From Micromonospora sonchi (lineage in GTDB: Bacteria; Actinomycetota; Actinomycetes; Mycobacteriales; Micromonosporaceae): a DNA stretch of 64,000 bases. Positions 42,225-50,764 of this stretch are shown in pieces. The stretch's first letter is position 1. Every line of letters begins with the position of its first letter. The DNA lies in NCBI RefSeq assembly GCF_014646235.1, contig NZ_BMNB01000024.1, forward strand, positions 1-64,000, in the 5' to 3' direction. The notes under the pieces were generated by a model. The model saw only the letters and a program-made list of their open reading frames with translations. It had not been told where the DNA came from and did not search any database. The position numbers and the translations under genes were made by a program.

Positions 42225-43844
42225 TCAGCTCCGCTTCAGCTCGTCGAACTTCACGCCACCGGTCGGCAACGCGACGTAGCCCTTGACGCTCTCGGCGACA
42301 CCGACCAGGTCCGGCACCTCGACCAGCGAGATGATCGGCTCCTCCCCGACCAGGAACTCGATTGCCTGGTTAACGACCTGATCGCGCTGCGGCCCGGCCG
42401 ACTGCTTGAGCGCGGCGGTGACCAGCCGGTCGAACTCGGCGTTGTTGTACCCGCTCTTGTTCAGCGCCGAATCGCTGTAGAGGTACAGGAACAGCGAGAA
42501 GCCCGGGTCCGGCTGCGAGGGGCGCTCGCTGTACAGGTAGGCCTGGTACTCCTGCTTCGACACCGCGGCCTCGAAGTCCGCGGCCGACGGGATCGCCTTG
42601 AGGTTGACGTTGATCCCGACCTTCTGGAGGTCGGACTGGATCAGCCGGCCGAGGTTCTCCGCGAACGGGCCCGGCCGCGCGGTGTTGAACGCCACGGTCA
42701 TGTCGAAGCCGTTGGGGTGCCCGGCCTCGGCCAGCAGTTGCTTGGCCCGGTCGGGGTCGTAGCTTCCGGTCTTCGGCTGGTCGGCGAGCAGCGCGCTCGC
42801 CTGCGGGCTCAGCGCGGACTGCGCGTAACCCTGGTAGATGGAGTTGACGATGGCCTCGCGGTTGATCGCGTGGCTGATCGCCTGCCGCACCTTGGGCTTG
42901 CCCAACGCCGGGTCCTTCACGTTCACCGACAGGTTGTGCCGGTTGGAGTCGGGCTGGCGCGACACGGCCGCGTTGGCGCTCTCGTCGATCTTCTTGAGCT
43001 GGTCGATCGGCGGCTCGGAGATCATATCCACGTCACCGGAGATCAGCAGCTGGGCGCGGGACGACGCGTCGGGGACCGCCTTGATCACGATCTCCTCGAA
43101 CGCCGGCCTCGGCCCCCAGTAGTTCGGGTTGTACTCCAGGCGCAGCTCCCGGCCCGGGTCGAGGGACTTCAGCTTGTAGGCGCCGAAGCTGGCGCTGTTC
43201 GTCTTCAGCCACTCGGCGGCCCAGGGGTCCTCCTTCGTGGCGTGCTTCTTCGCCTCGTCGGAGTCGATGATCCCGTCAATCGGGTAGGCCAGGACCGACA
43301 GGCTCACCGCCGACGGGCTGGTGAGGTTGTAACGGACCGTGTACTTGTCGATCTTTGTCCACGGCTCCTGCTTGTCGACGTTCGCGGCCGGGAGCAGCAC
43401 GCCCGCCTGCAGGGACCGCGGGTTCGTGTACATCCGCTGGAAGGACCAGATGACGTCGTCCGCGTCGAGCTCGTTACCCCACTCGCTCTTGACGCCCTGC
43501 CGCAGCTTGAAGGTGTACTGCGTCTTGTCCCCGTTGGCCTCGAAGGACTCCGCGAGCGCGGGCTTCAGCGCGTCCACACCGAGGGCTCGGTCATCCGAAG
43601 CCTTGCTGGTGTCGTAGTCCAGCAGCGTCTCCATGAACCCGTCCAGACCGTAGACCCAAGTGAGCCCGGTGAACTCATTGGGGTCCAGCTGGGTGGGCGT
43701 GGACGCCCAGGCGATCCGCAGGGTCGCCGACGACGCCGAGCCCTTGCCGCTGGCTCCCCCACCGCCACCGCAGCCTGCAAATCCCAGCGCTAGCGCGGAT
43801 GCTGCGGTCACTGCCGCGACCCGGCGCGCAATTCGCGAACGCAT
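42225..43844 (-). CDS. Family 5 ABC substrate-binding lipoprotein
   Basis: A 539-residue exported lipoprotein that captures the substrate outside the cell. The signal reads RSRIARRV then a hydrophobic stretch to GFAGC near residue 25, where the Cys would be lipidated. The mature protein shows the family 5 blocks LNEFT-like QLDPNEFTGLTWVYGLDG, ALAESFEANGDKTQYTFKLR and KVRQAISHAINREAIVNSIYQG. This family binds peptides, opines, sugars or aromatic and lipid-like acids, so the ligand is not readable. ATG 43844 has a perfect AGGAGA seven bases upstream and is preferred over the in-frame start at 43865. It is the first gene of the 11-gene operon. Confidence 0.9.
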   Translation of the reverse strand: MRSRIARRVAAVTAASALALGFAGCGGGGGASGKGSASSATLRIAWASTPTQLDPNEFTGLTWVYGLDGFMETLLDYDTSKASDDRALGVDALKPALAESFEANGDKTQYTFKLRQGVKSEWGNELDADDVIWSFQRMYTNPRSLQAGVLLPAANVDKQEPWTKIDKYTVRYNLTSPSAVSLSVLAYPIDGIIDSDEAKKHATKEDPWAAEWLKTNSASFGAYKLKSLDPGRELRLEYNPNYWGPRPAFEEIVIKAVPDASSRAQLLISGDVDMISEPPIDQLKKIDESANAAVSRQPDSNRHNLSVNVKDPALGKPKVRQAISHAINREAIVNSIYQGYAQSALSPQASALLADQPKTGSYDPDRAKQLLAEAGHPNGFDMTVAFNTARPGPFAENLGRLIQSDLQKVGINVNLKAIPSAADFEAAVSKQEYQAYLYSERPSQPDPGFSLFLYLYSDSALNKSGYNNAEFDRLVTAALKQSAGPQRDQVVNQAIEFLVGEEPIISLVEVPDLVGVAESVKGYVALPTGGVKFDELKRS

Positions 43845-43888
43845 CTCGTCTCCTGCCATGTCCACCGACCTGACGGCCAGGCCAATAC

Positions 43889-43895
43889 GTCAGAC
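43889..43895. promoter_or_regulatory. GTCAGAC half-site upstream of the ABC operon
   Basis: GTCAGAC lies 45 bases upstream of the binding-protein start, between the divergent operons. It repeats the left half of the operator motif seen at 33.36, 33.48 and 44.04 kb but lacks the right half. A seven-base match alone is weak. Confidence 0.3.
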
Positions 43896-44037
43896 AACGG
43901 TAGGTGAGGGCCCTCACACCCGCAAGAGCCGAAGCGGCAAGTCTTACCCTGGCCTATCGCCTGACCGGCGGCTAGCCTGTGCGAACAGCGCGCCGCCACC
44001 CGTTGCCGACCTCCGGCGCAGGGGCGGGGCTTCAATC

Positions 44038-44051
44038 CACAGACGTTTGTG
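44038..44051. promoter_or_regulatory. Operator motif CACAGACGTTTGTG before the plus-strand operon
   Basis: A near-perfect inverted repeat with the same CAGACGTTTG core as the site inside the 33.36-kb promoter. It ends 11 bases before ATG 44063, so bound repressor would cover the ribosome-site region or block elongation. Confidence 0.55.
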
Positions 44052-44062
44052 TGGCAGGTGCG

Positions 44063-45235
44063 ATGCAGATGCTCGGCACGGGTCCGATCAATGAGCCCGA
44101 CACGCGGCGAGAGCTACGCGAGATGACCGCTGGGCTCCTCGGCAGGCACCTGCCGACGGAGCAGGCGCTGATTACGGACCGGGAGGGCAGCTTCGACCGC
44201 TCGCTGTGGCTCCGGCTCGGCGAGGCAGGCCTGCTCGGAATCGGCGCCGAGGAGCGGGTCGGCGGCAGCGGCGGCACCGTCGGCGACGCCGTCGCGGTGA
44301 CCGAGGAACTGGCCCGGGTGCTGCCCAGCCTCGCTGTGGACTACGTGCTCAGCGGCATGGCCATGCGGATGCTCGCGGAGCCGGACTGCGGACCGGTCGC
44401 GGACTGGCTCCCGGAGGTGGCCGCCGGGCGCATGATCTGCTCGTACGGACTCAGCGAGCCCGGCGGTGGCACCGACCTACTCGCCCTGCGCGCCCGGGCC
44501 ACCGAGGTCGACGGCGAGTGGCGGGTGAGCGGCCAGAAGACGTGGATCTCGCTGGCCGGCGAAGCCGATCAGGTGTTCGTGCTCTGCCGAACGGACCCTG
44601 CCGAGAAGGGACGACGGTCCCGCGGCCTGAGCCTCATCGCCGTACCGACCGACCAGCCTGGCGTCGCCGTGCGACGCGTCCGCCTCGCGGGCATGCGCGC
44701 AGCGATGACATACGAGGTCTTCCTCGACGACGCCGTTGCGCCCCTGGCGAACCTCGTCGGCGCACGAGGCCGTGGCATGCAGGTGCTGTCCAAGGCGCTC
44801 GACGTGGAGCGGGTGATGGCCGCGGCGATCAGCCTCGGCCTCGCACGGGGGGCGCTGGACCTGCACATCGCCTACGCACGGGAGCGGGAGGCGTTCGGCA
44901 CACCGATTGGGGCCTTCCAGGCAATCCAACATCCCGCGGCCGACAGCATCGCCGAGCTCTCGGCGGCCCGCGCGCTGATCAACTCCACCGTAGCGATGAT
45001 CGAGGCCGGACAGGATGCACTGGCGTACTCCGCCATGGCCAAGCTGTTCACGGCGGAGACGGCGGCGCGCATCGTCGACCGAGGGATGCGCGCGATGGGC
45101 GCGATGGGCCTCGCTGACGAGTCGGCCATGCAGATGTACTTCCGCGATGCTCGGCTGCAACTGTTCAGCCCGATCAGCAACGAGATGGTTCGCAACCTGC
45201 TGGGCGAATCGCTGGGCCTGCCGAGGAGCTACTGA
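44063..45235 (+). CDS. Acyl-CoA dehydrogenase
   Basis: A 390-residue acyl-CoA dehydrogenase. Visible blocks are LGEAGLLGIGAEERVGGSGG, CSYGLSEPGGGTDLLALRA in the FAD loop, QKTWISLAGEADQVFVLCRT, AYAREREAFGTPIGAFQAIQ and MRAMGAMGLADESAMQMYFR, where the ADES Glu is a candidate catalytic base. It would hand electrons to ETF. ATG 44063 has AGG five bases upstream. It heads a plus-strand operon and overlaps the VOC gene by one base (TGATG). The sequence differs clearly from the other two dehydrogenases here, so different substrates are likely. Confidence 0.9.
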   Translation: MQMLGTGPINEPDTRRELREMTAGLLGRHLPTEQALITDREGSFDRSLWLRLGEAGLLGIGAEERVGGSGGTVGDAVAVTEELARVLPSLAVDYVLSGMAMRMLAEPDCGPVADWLPEVAAGRMICSYGLSEPGGGTDLLALRARATEVDGEWRVSGQKTWISLAGEADQVFVLCRTDPAEKGRRSRGLSLIAVPTDQPGVAVRRVRLAGMRAAMTYEVFLDDAVAPLANLVGARGRGMQVLSKALDVERVMAAAISLGLARGALDLHIAYAREREAFGTPIGAFQAIQHPAADSIAELSAARALINSTVAMIEAGQDALAYSAMAKLFTAETAARIVDRGMRAMGAMGLADESAMQMYFRDARLQLFSPISNEMVRNLLGESLGLPRSY

Positions 45236-46143
45236 TGTTCGACGGAATCGACCACGTGGTGCTGCCGGCCGCCGACGTCGAGCCGCTGCGCCGGCTCTAC
45301 GTCGAACTTTTCGGGTTCACCGAAGTCGCAGTGGACGACGACCCCGATCCCGCCTGGCAGCAACTGTGGCAACTCCCGGCTCCTCCGACACGATCCGTGA
45401 TGCTCGGCAAGCCGCGCAGCGCGGGGGGCTGGATCCGGCTCGTCGAGGTACCCGGGCTGCCCCCTGCGTCGCCGGCCCGGCGCCCGAACCGGGTCGGGCC
45501 CTACGCGCTCGACTTCTACCTGCGGGATGCAGACGCCGTGGAACAGCGGATCGAGGAAGGAGGCTGGGAGTTCCGGACACCTGCGGTGTACTACAACCTC
45601 CCAGGAACCGACATCCCGGTACGGGAGCGGATGCTCGATCAACCCCTCTCCGGGCTACTGCACGCGGTCGTGCAGTATCGCCCGCGCGGCACCAGGTGCG
45701 TCATCGACCAGGACCGGCAGGAGGACACCAGCGAGGTCGTCGCCGTGGTCTTCATGACCGACCGGTTCGAGGAGGCCACGGCATTCGCCCGCGACGTGCT
45801 CGGCGCACGGCAGTACTTCACCGGCAGGTTCGACGGGCCGGCCGTCGAACAGATGCTCGGTATGGCACCCGGGGAGGGGTTCGCGGCGGCGCTCTTCCGC
45901 GGCCCGGGCTCGCGCAACGCGCGCCTCGAGTTCGCTGAGGTACTACCGGACGGCGAACCCCGCACCGACCTGGTGCGGAGGGTCGTCGCCACGTGCGCTG
46001 TGCCCGACCTCGACGCACTGCACACCCTGGTGAAGAGCGGCGATCACGGTGAGACCATCGGTCCGGTCACCGTCGACGGCGTACGCCACCTGGGCCTCGC
46101 CTCGTCCTACGGTGCCGCGTTCGACTTCTTCGAACCGCTCTGA
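45235..46143 (+). CDS. Two-domain VOC (glyoxalase/extradiol-type) protein
   Basis: A 302-residue protein with two vicinal-oxygen-chelate modules: IDHVVLPAADVEPLRRLYVELFGF at the start (His6 as a typical first metal ligand) and VVFMTDRFEEATAFARDVLGA from about residue 160. A strand GYALDFYLRD-like segment (GPYALDFYLRDAD) closes the first half. VOC proteins act as lyases, isomerases, dioxygenases or binding proteins. The reaction is unknown. ATG 45235 is preceded by GAGGAG and shares its A with the upstream stop. Confidence 0.7.
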   Translation: MFDGIDHVVLPAADVEPLRRLYVELFGFTEVAVDDDPDPAWQQLWQLPAPPTRSVMLGKPRSAGGWIRLVEVPGLPPASPARRPNRVGPYALDFYLRDADAVEQRIEEGGWEFRTPAVYYNLPGTDIPVRERMLDQPLSGLLHAVVQYRPRGTRCVIDQDRQEDTSEVVAVVFMTDRFEEATAFARDVLGARQYFTGRFDGPAVEQMLGMAPGEGFAAALFRGPGSRNARLEFAEVLPDGEPRTDLVRRVVATCAVPDLDALHTLVKSGDHGETIGPVTVDGVRHLGLASSYGAAFDFFEPL

Positions 46144-46144
46144 C

Positions 46145-47320
46145 GTGGCTTCGGCGCGGCGGGATCCCCTGCTGTGGGCAGCCTGCCTCTTGCTGGTCAT
46201 CGCGATGATGGCCAGCCTCACACCAACCCCGCTCTACCCCAGGTACCAAGCGGAGTGGGGCATCGGAGACGACCAGGTGGGCCTGGTGTTCGCCGGCTAT
46301 CCCATCGGGGTGGTGCTGGTGCTCATCGGCCTCGGCGGCCTCTCGGACCGACTCGGACGCCGCGATACGCTCCTGCTCGGACTGGCGGTGCTGCTTGCCG
46401 CCATGCTCGTCCTCGGGTTCGCCAGCAACCTGGTCGCCCTGATCAGTGGCCGCCTTGTCCAGGGCGCAGGCGCCGGACTACTGGTCAGCTCGGCGGCGGC
46501 CGCTCTGATGGAGTCCCATCCCGACGGTCCGGACCGGGGCTCCTTCGTCAACACATTGTGCGTGTCGCTCGGGGTCGCCATCGGGCCATTCGTCGCAGGC
46601 AGCCTGGCCAGTACCTCTGATCGCCCGCTCCTGGTCCCCTACCTGGTGATCGCCGTCCTGCTCCTGCTTCCGCTCGCGCCGCTGGCGCGCTCCCGGACCG
46701 ACCGGACGGCCCCGGGGTCCGTACGTGTCGTGCAGGCCGTGCGCGTCCCTCGACTCCTCCTGCGTCGCTTCTCCGTCGCCGCGGCGGCCGTCTTCTCCAC
46801 CAACATGTGTTTTGGCCTGTTCGGTGCGTTCGGCCCGCAGATCGCGCACCGGATGGGTTGGACATCGGAGGCCGCGAGCGGTCGCCTCGTCTCGCTGACA
46901 CTGGTCGCGGTCATAGCGGCTCAGCTCGGCGGCCGGCGGCTGTCGCGGTCCGCGGCGATGGCACTCGGCGTGGTCCTCGCCCTCCTCGGATGGAGCGCCA
47001 CGGCGGCCGGTGTCGCCAACCTCTCCCCCGTCGCCGTGATGCTGGGATCGGCGCTGCTCGGCCTCGGCGCTGGGCTGTGCCTGCTCGGGAGCGCCGCACT
47101 CGTCGGCGTGATCTCCCCACCGGGCCGAGAAGCAGAGATCTACTCGGCGTACCTGGTCGTCGCGTTCAGCACCCTCGCGGGCACCGCCCTGGCGGCCGGC
47201 CCGGTGCTGACCCGGTTCCCGCTGGCGGCCGTGCTGGTCGCGGCTGTCGTGGTCTCGTCGCTCGTGGCTGCCTGGGTGCTTCCCGGCGTCCGCCGCATCG
47301 CAACGGAGGAGCTCGCTTGA
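46145..47320 (+). CDS. MFS transporter
   Basis: A 391-residue membrane protein with about twelve hydrophobic helices. The MFS signature between helices 2 and 3 reads GLGGLSDRLGRRDTLLLGLA, and the N-terminal helix contains SLTPTPLYPRYQAEWGI. It is probably a proton-driven exporter or importer of a pathway compound; the operon also has an ABC importer on the opposite strand. GTG 46145 begins one base after the VOC stop, which decides the start over upstream in-frame codons. Its stop overlaps the amidase TTG start. Confidence 0.85.
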   Translation: MASARRDPLLWAACLLLVIAMMASLTPTPLYPRYQAEWGIGDDQVGLVFAGYPIGVVLVLIGLGGLSDRLGRRDTLLLGLAVLLAAMLVLGFASNLVALISGRLVQGAGAGLLVSSAAAALMESHPDGPDRGSFVNTLCVSLGVAIGPFVAGSLASTSDRPLLVPYLVIAVLLLLPLAPLARSRTDRTAPGSVRVVQAVRVPRLLLRRFSVAAAAVFSTNMCFGLFGAFGPQIAHRMGWTSEAASGRLVSLTLVAVIAAQLGGRRLSRSAAMALGVVLALLGWSATAAGVANLSPVAVMLGSALLGLGAGLCLLGSAALVGVISPPGREAEIYSAYLVVAFSTLAGTALAAGPVLTRFPLAAVLVAAVVVSSLVAAWVLPGVRRIATEELA

Positions 47321-48690
47321 CACCCCGTACGATCACCCAGTCGCTCCACGACCTTCAGTCCGGGGCCCTGACGGCGGTGGCACTCCTCGACGAGGTCGAG
47401 GCCGCGGCCGACCGCTGGGATTCGTCGTTGGGCGCTTACCTGTACCGAAGCGGGCAGGCCGCCCGGGCAGAGGCCGAGCAGGTCGACGCACGACGGGAAC
47501 GCGGTGAAGTACTGGGCCCGCTGGCCGGCATACCGCTCGGGATCAAGGACGTCATCGCGACGTACGGCGCTCCCACGACCGCACAGAGCCTCATCGCGCG
47601 TGATGCGAAAGTCGACGCACCGACGGTCGCGCGGCTGCGAGCGGCTGGTGCCGTCCTCACAGGCAAGACCAGCACCATGGAGTACGCGCTCGGCTTCAAC
47701 GATCCCGACAAGCCATTCCCCATGCCACGCAACCCGTGGGATCCGCGCCGCTGGACCGGTGGGTCGAGCTCCGGTACCGGCTCGGGCATTGCCGCCGGCT
47801 TCTTCCTCGGCGGGCTAGGCACCGACACCGCGGGATCGGTACGGATGCCTGCTGCCTGGTGCGGCGTCACCGGGCACAAGCCGACGTACGGAATGGTCCC
47901 CCGAACCGGTGTCTTCCCGCTGGGCTGGACCTACGACCACGTGGGACCGTTGGCGCGGACCGCGGAAGACTGTGCCCTGCTTCTGTCGGTGATCGCGGGA
48001 CCCGACGGGCAGGACCCGACCACGACCGGTTACGGCTTCGCGTACTCACCTGAACCGGTGCGGCCGTTGCGGGGACTGCGCATCGCGCTGGCGGTGGACC
48101 CGCTGGAGATGTCGACAGCCGAGGTGTGCCGGCTGACGCGGGAAGCGGCGGAGGTGTTCGCCGCGGCCGAAGCGGTGGTCACCGAGATCAGGCTGCCGCA
48201 CTACGCCGAGGGCGTGGACGTCACGATGTTGGGCCTCGCCGCCGAGGCGCTGACCTACCATCGCACCGATCTGCGCCGCCGATGGGAGGACTACGGCCGC
48301 CCGACCAGGTCGGCGCTCATCACCGGTGCCTTGCTGTCGGCGGCCGACTACGTGCAGGTACAGCGGGTACGCCGCCATCTCGTGCGAGCCGTGGCCGACC
48401 TGTTCGACGGCATCGACTTGGTGTTGTCGCCCACCGCCTCACGGGCGGCACCGCTGGTCGACGGGCTCGACTTCGACGAGGTCGTGGCGATGCTGCAGAC
48501 GGCGTACTGGAACGCCACCGGAAACCCGGCGCTGTCTGTGCCCATGGGTCTTACCGACGGCATGCCGGTCGGCCTGCAGATCGTCGGCCGCCCGCACGCC
48601 GACCAGCTGGTCCTGGACGCGGGACGGCACTTTCAGGACCTTACCGACCATCACCTGCGGACACCCGACCTGACAGAGGACGAGCGATGA
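47317..48690 (+). CDS. Amidase-signature family amidohydrolase
   Basis: A 457-residue enzyme with the complete Ser-cisSer-Lys triad: Lys77 in GIPLGIKDV, cis-Ser150 in WTGGSSSGTGSG and nucleophile Ser174 in LGTDTAGSVRMPA. The spacing Ser150 to Ser174 is that of the family. It hydrolyses an amide or transfers ammonia; pathway context suggests release of a carboxylate from an imported amide. TTG 47317 is chosen because GGAGGA lies six bases upstream and the start overlaps the MFS stop as TTGA. It is followed by a small protein with ATGA overlap, resembling the AtzE/AtzG and GatA/GatC pairs. Confidence 0.9.
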   Translation: MTPRTITQSLHDLQSGALTAVALLDEVEAAADRWDSSLGAYLYRSGQAARAEAEQVDARRERGEVLGPLAGIPLGIKDVIATYGAPTTAQSLIARDAKVDAPTVARLRAAGAVLTGKTSTMEYALGFNDPDKPFPMPRNPWDPRRWTGGSSSGTGSGIAAGFFLGGLGTDTAGSVRMPAAWCGVTGHKPTYGMVPRTGVFPLGWTYDHVGPLARTAEDCALLLSVIAGPDGQDPTTTGYGFAYSPEPVRPLRGLRIALAVDPLEMSTAEVCRLTREAAEVFAAAEAVVTEIRLPHYAEGVDVTMLGLAAEALTYHRTDLRRRWEDYGRPTRSALITGALLSAADYVQVQRVRRHLVRAVADLFDGIDLVLSPTASRAAPLVDGLDFDEVVAMLQTAYWNATGNPALSVPMGLTDGMPVGLQIVGRPHADQLVLDAGRHFQDLTDHHLRTPDLTEDER

Positions 48691-48956
48691 GGTTTCCGGA
48701 CCCCGACGAGTGTGTACGGGCGCTGCTTGCCGTCGCTGGTCTCCAGCCGTCCGAGGAGGAGATCCGGGCAGCGGTCAAGGGATACCGGGCCCTGCGGTCG
48801 GCGCTGCAGCGGCTTCACGATTTCCCGATCGACCACGAGGAGGAGACGGCGCTCGGATTCCGGCTCACGGCCGACCTGGATGCTCAGACCCGGCGACGCC
48901 CGGCTGAGTCGTGGCCGACCAGCAGCGCCACAGACGCCGCCACCTCGCGTTCGTAG
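48687..48956 (+). CDS. Small AtzG/GatC-like partner of the amidase
   Basis: An 89-residue protein starting MRFPDPDECVRALLAVAGLQ, with PSEEEIRAAVKGYRALRSAL and a Glu-rich EEETALGF motif before a disordered tail. Length, an early helix, Y-x2-L-R and a closing acidic block recall AtzG and GatC, which wrap amidase-family partners. This is structural analogy, not a firm family match. ATG 48687 overlaps the amidase stop by four bases with GAGGA upstream, so the two are coupled. Its last 73 bases overlap the convergent crotonase gene. Confidence 0.55.
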   Translation: MRFPDPDECVRALLAVAGLQPSEEEIRAAVKGYRALRSALQRLHDFPIDHEEETALGFRLTADLDAQTRRRPAESWPTSSATDAATSRS

Positions 48957-49600
48957 GCGCTTGCCGCTCGCTCCCGCTCGTCGTCTCCCCATAGCCGACG
49001 GGCTACCGCCCTCCGGCCGGGATCGAGGTGACAGAGCGCGTCCACCACCTGCGTGACGGTTGCGTCGAGGTCGCTTCGCGGCACGACGCGGGCAGCGCCG
49101 GACGAGCCGAGCATGCGCGCTTCCACGTGTTCGCCGGTGAGCATCATCCGTCGCACCAACGGGGGCGGGAGGAGCCGTTCGGCCACCGCCGCGCCGAGTG
49201 GGAGCCCGAGTTCGAGCTCCGGTAGCCGCAGCCAGCCGTCCTCCGCGAGCACCGCCACGTCGGCGCAGGCCACCAGCAGCGCCCCCGCCCCGACGCACGC
49301 GCCCTGCGCGGCCACGACGACGGGGCCACGGCAGCGCAGGACCGCCAACACGGCGGAGGCACCGTGTCGCAACTCCTCGATGAAACGCCCTTCGGCTACG
49401 GCGGCCTCATGCTGGTGGAGGTCTTGGCCGGTGCAGAAGTGCCGGCCAGCGCTACGCAGGACCAGCACCTGGTCGGCCGTGACCGACTCGGCAGCCGCGC
49501 GTAAGCCGGCGTACCGCTCGTGGTCCAGAGCATTGCCGCGGCTGCCGTCGAAGTGGACAGTGACCACAGCTCCGACGGTGGTGACGGTGAGCCCGCTCAT
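48884..49600 (-). CDS. Enoyl-CoA hydratase/isomerase-family protein
   Basis: A 238-residue crotonase: RGNALDHERYAGLRAAA, VLVLRSAGRHFCTGQDLHQH, PVVVAAQGACVGAGALLVACAD and WLRLPELELGLPLGAAVAER. The first catalytic Glu region is kept (LPELELGLP), but the second Glu position reads Met (LVRRMMLTG), so hydration may be impaired and isomerisation is possible. It is coupled by a four-base overlap to the upstream acyl-CoA dehydrogenase and converges on the amidase operon. Confidence 0.8.
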   Translation of the reverse strand: MSGLTVTTVGAVVTVHFDGSRGNALDHERYAGLRAAAESVTADQVLVLRSAGRHFCTGQDLHQHEAAVAEGRFIEELRHGASAVLAVLRCRGPVVVAAQGACVGAGALLVACADVAVLAEDGWLRLPELELGLPLGAAVAERLLPPPLVRRMMLTGEHVEARMLGSSGAARVVPRSDLDATVTQVVDALCHLDPGRRAVARRLWGDDERERAASAYEREVAASVALLVGHDSAGRRRV

Positions 49601-50754
49601 CGGTAGGAGCGGGGCAGCTGCAGGGCCCGGTGGGCGATGTGGTTGAGAAGCATCTCCGTGCTCACCGGAGCGATCCGGAACAGTCGGACCAGGCCGGAGA
49701 GTGTGGCCAGGCCGTACTCCCGGGCCATCCCATTGCCACCGTGCGTCTGGATGGCTACGTCGAGGGCGTAGGACGCCGTCTCGGACGCCTCCACCTTCGC
49801 CATCGCGGCCGCGACGCCGCCGGTCTCCCCGCGGTCCACGGCCCGTGCCGCCTCGAGGGTGAGCAGCCGAGCCGCGGCCAGGCGGGTCTCCGCTCGTGCC
49901 AGTGGGTGCGCGATGGCTTGGTGGGTGCCGATCGGCTCGCTCCAGACGACTCTCGTCCTGGCATAGTCGGCGGCCTTGTCGATCGCGTAACGCGCGATCC
50001 CGTTGAGCAGGGCGGCGCTGAGGATGCGCTCGGGGTTGAGCCCGGTGAAGAGCACGCGCAGGCCGTGCTCGCCTCCAACGATGGCGTCCGCGGGCACCCG
50101 GACCGCATCAAGGAACAGGGAGTACTGCCGCTCCGGCGAGATGATCTCCACAGGGATCGGGGTGCGGGCCAAACTCGGCGCGTCAGTGGGTACCAGGAAG
50201 GCCTTGGGGCCGGGCGGAAGGTTGTCGGGACCTCCCGCGGCATTGGCGATGACTACCATCGCGTCCGCGTTGTCGACGTGGGAGACGTAGTACTTCTGGC
50301 CGGTGATGATCCAGTCGCCGTCCTCGAAAACGGCGCGCGTGGAGATGTTGTGCGCGTTGGAGCCTGCGTCAGGTTCGGTGATGGCAAACGCGAGCACGCG
50401 GGAACCGTCGGCGAGGCCGGGGAGCCAGAACGCACGCTGCTCGTCGGACCCGTAGTCGATCAACATCTTCGCGCACACCGCTGGTGACAGTGCGATGAGC
50501 ATGAGAGGTAGGCCGCAGGCGGCGATCTCCTCGGCGACGACGGCGAGGGCCTCGATTCCTTGCCCTCCGCCGCCGTACTCCTCCGGAATCGCGACGCCCA
50601 GCGCACCGAGGTCGCCGAGTTCCTCCCAGAACTCGCGGGCATTCCCCGCCTCCTCGCTGGTCCGTAGGTAGTAGTCGTGGCCGTACTTCTCGCACAGCCT
50701 GCGTACGGCGACCCGGAGGGCGTCGAGCTCCTCGGTTCCTGCGGTGGCGGTCAC
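49597..50754 (-). CDS. Acyl-CoA dehydrogenase
   Basis: A 385-residue dehydrogenase with GDLGALGVAIPEEYGGGGQG, AFAITEPDAGSNAHNISTRA in the FAD loop, ITGQKYYVSHVDNADAMVVI, a partner-helix segment ARTRVVWSEPIGTHQAIAHP and the catalytic-Glu block THGGNGMAREYGLATL. GTG 50754 is chosen because AAAGGATC stands six bases upstream; an ATG at 50772 would overlap the preceding small gene and has a weaker site. It is the second gene of a three-gene operon (small protein, dehydrogenase, crotonase). Confidence 0.9.
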   Translation of the reverse strand: MTATAGTEELDALRVAVRRLCEKYGHDYYLRTSEEAGNAREFWEELGDLGALGVAIPEEYGGGGQGIEALAVVAEEIAACGLPLMLIALSPAVCAKMLIDYGSDEQRAFWLPGLADGSRVLAFAITEPDAGSNAHNISTRAVFEDGDWIITGQKYYVSHVDNADAMVVIANAAGGPDNLPPGPKAFLVPTDAPSLARTPIPVEIISPERQYSLFLDAVRVPADAIVGGEHGLRVLFTGLNPERILSAALLNGIARYAIDKAADYARTRVVWSEPIGTHQAIAHPLARAETRLAAARLLTLEAARAVDRGETGGVAAAMAKVEASETASYALDVAIQTHGGNGMAREYGLATLSGLVRLFRIAPVSTEMLLNHIAHRALQLPRSYR

Positions 50755-50764
50755 GGGGATCCTT

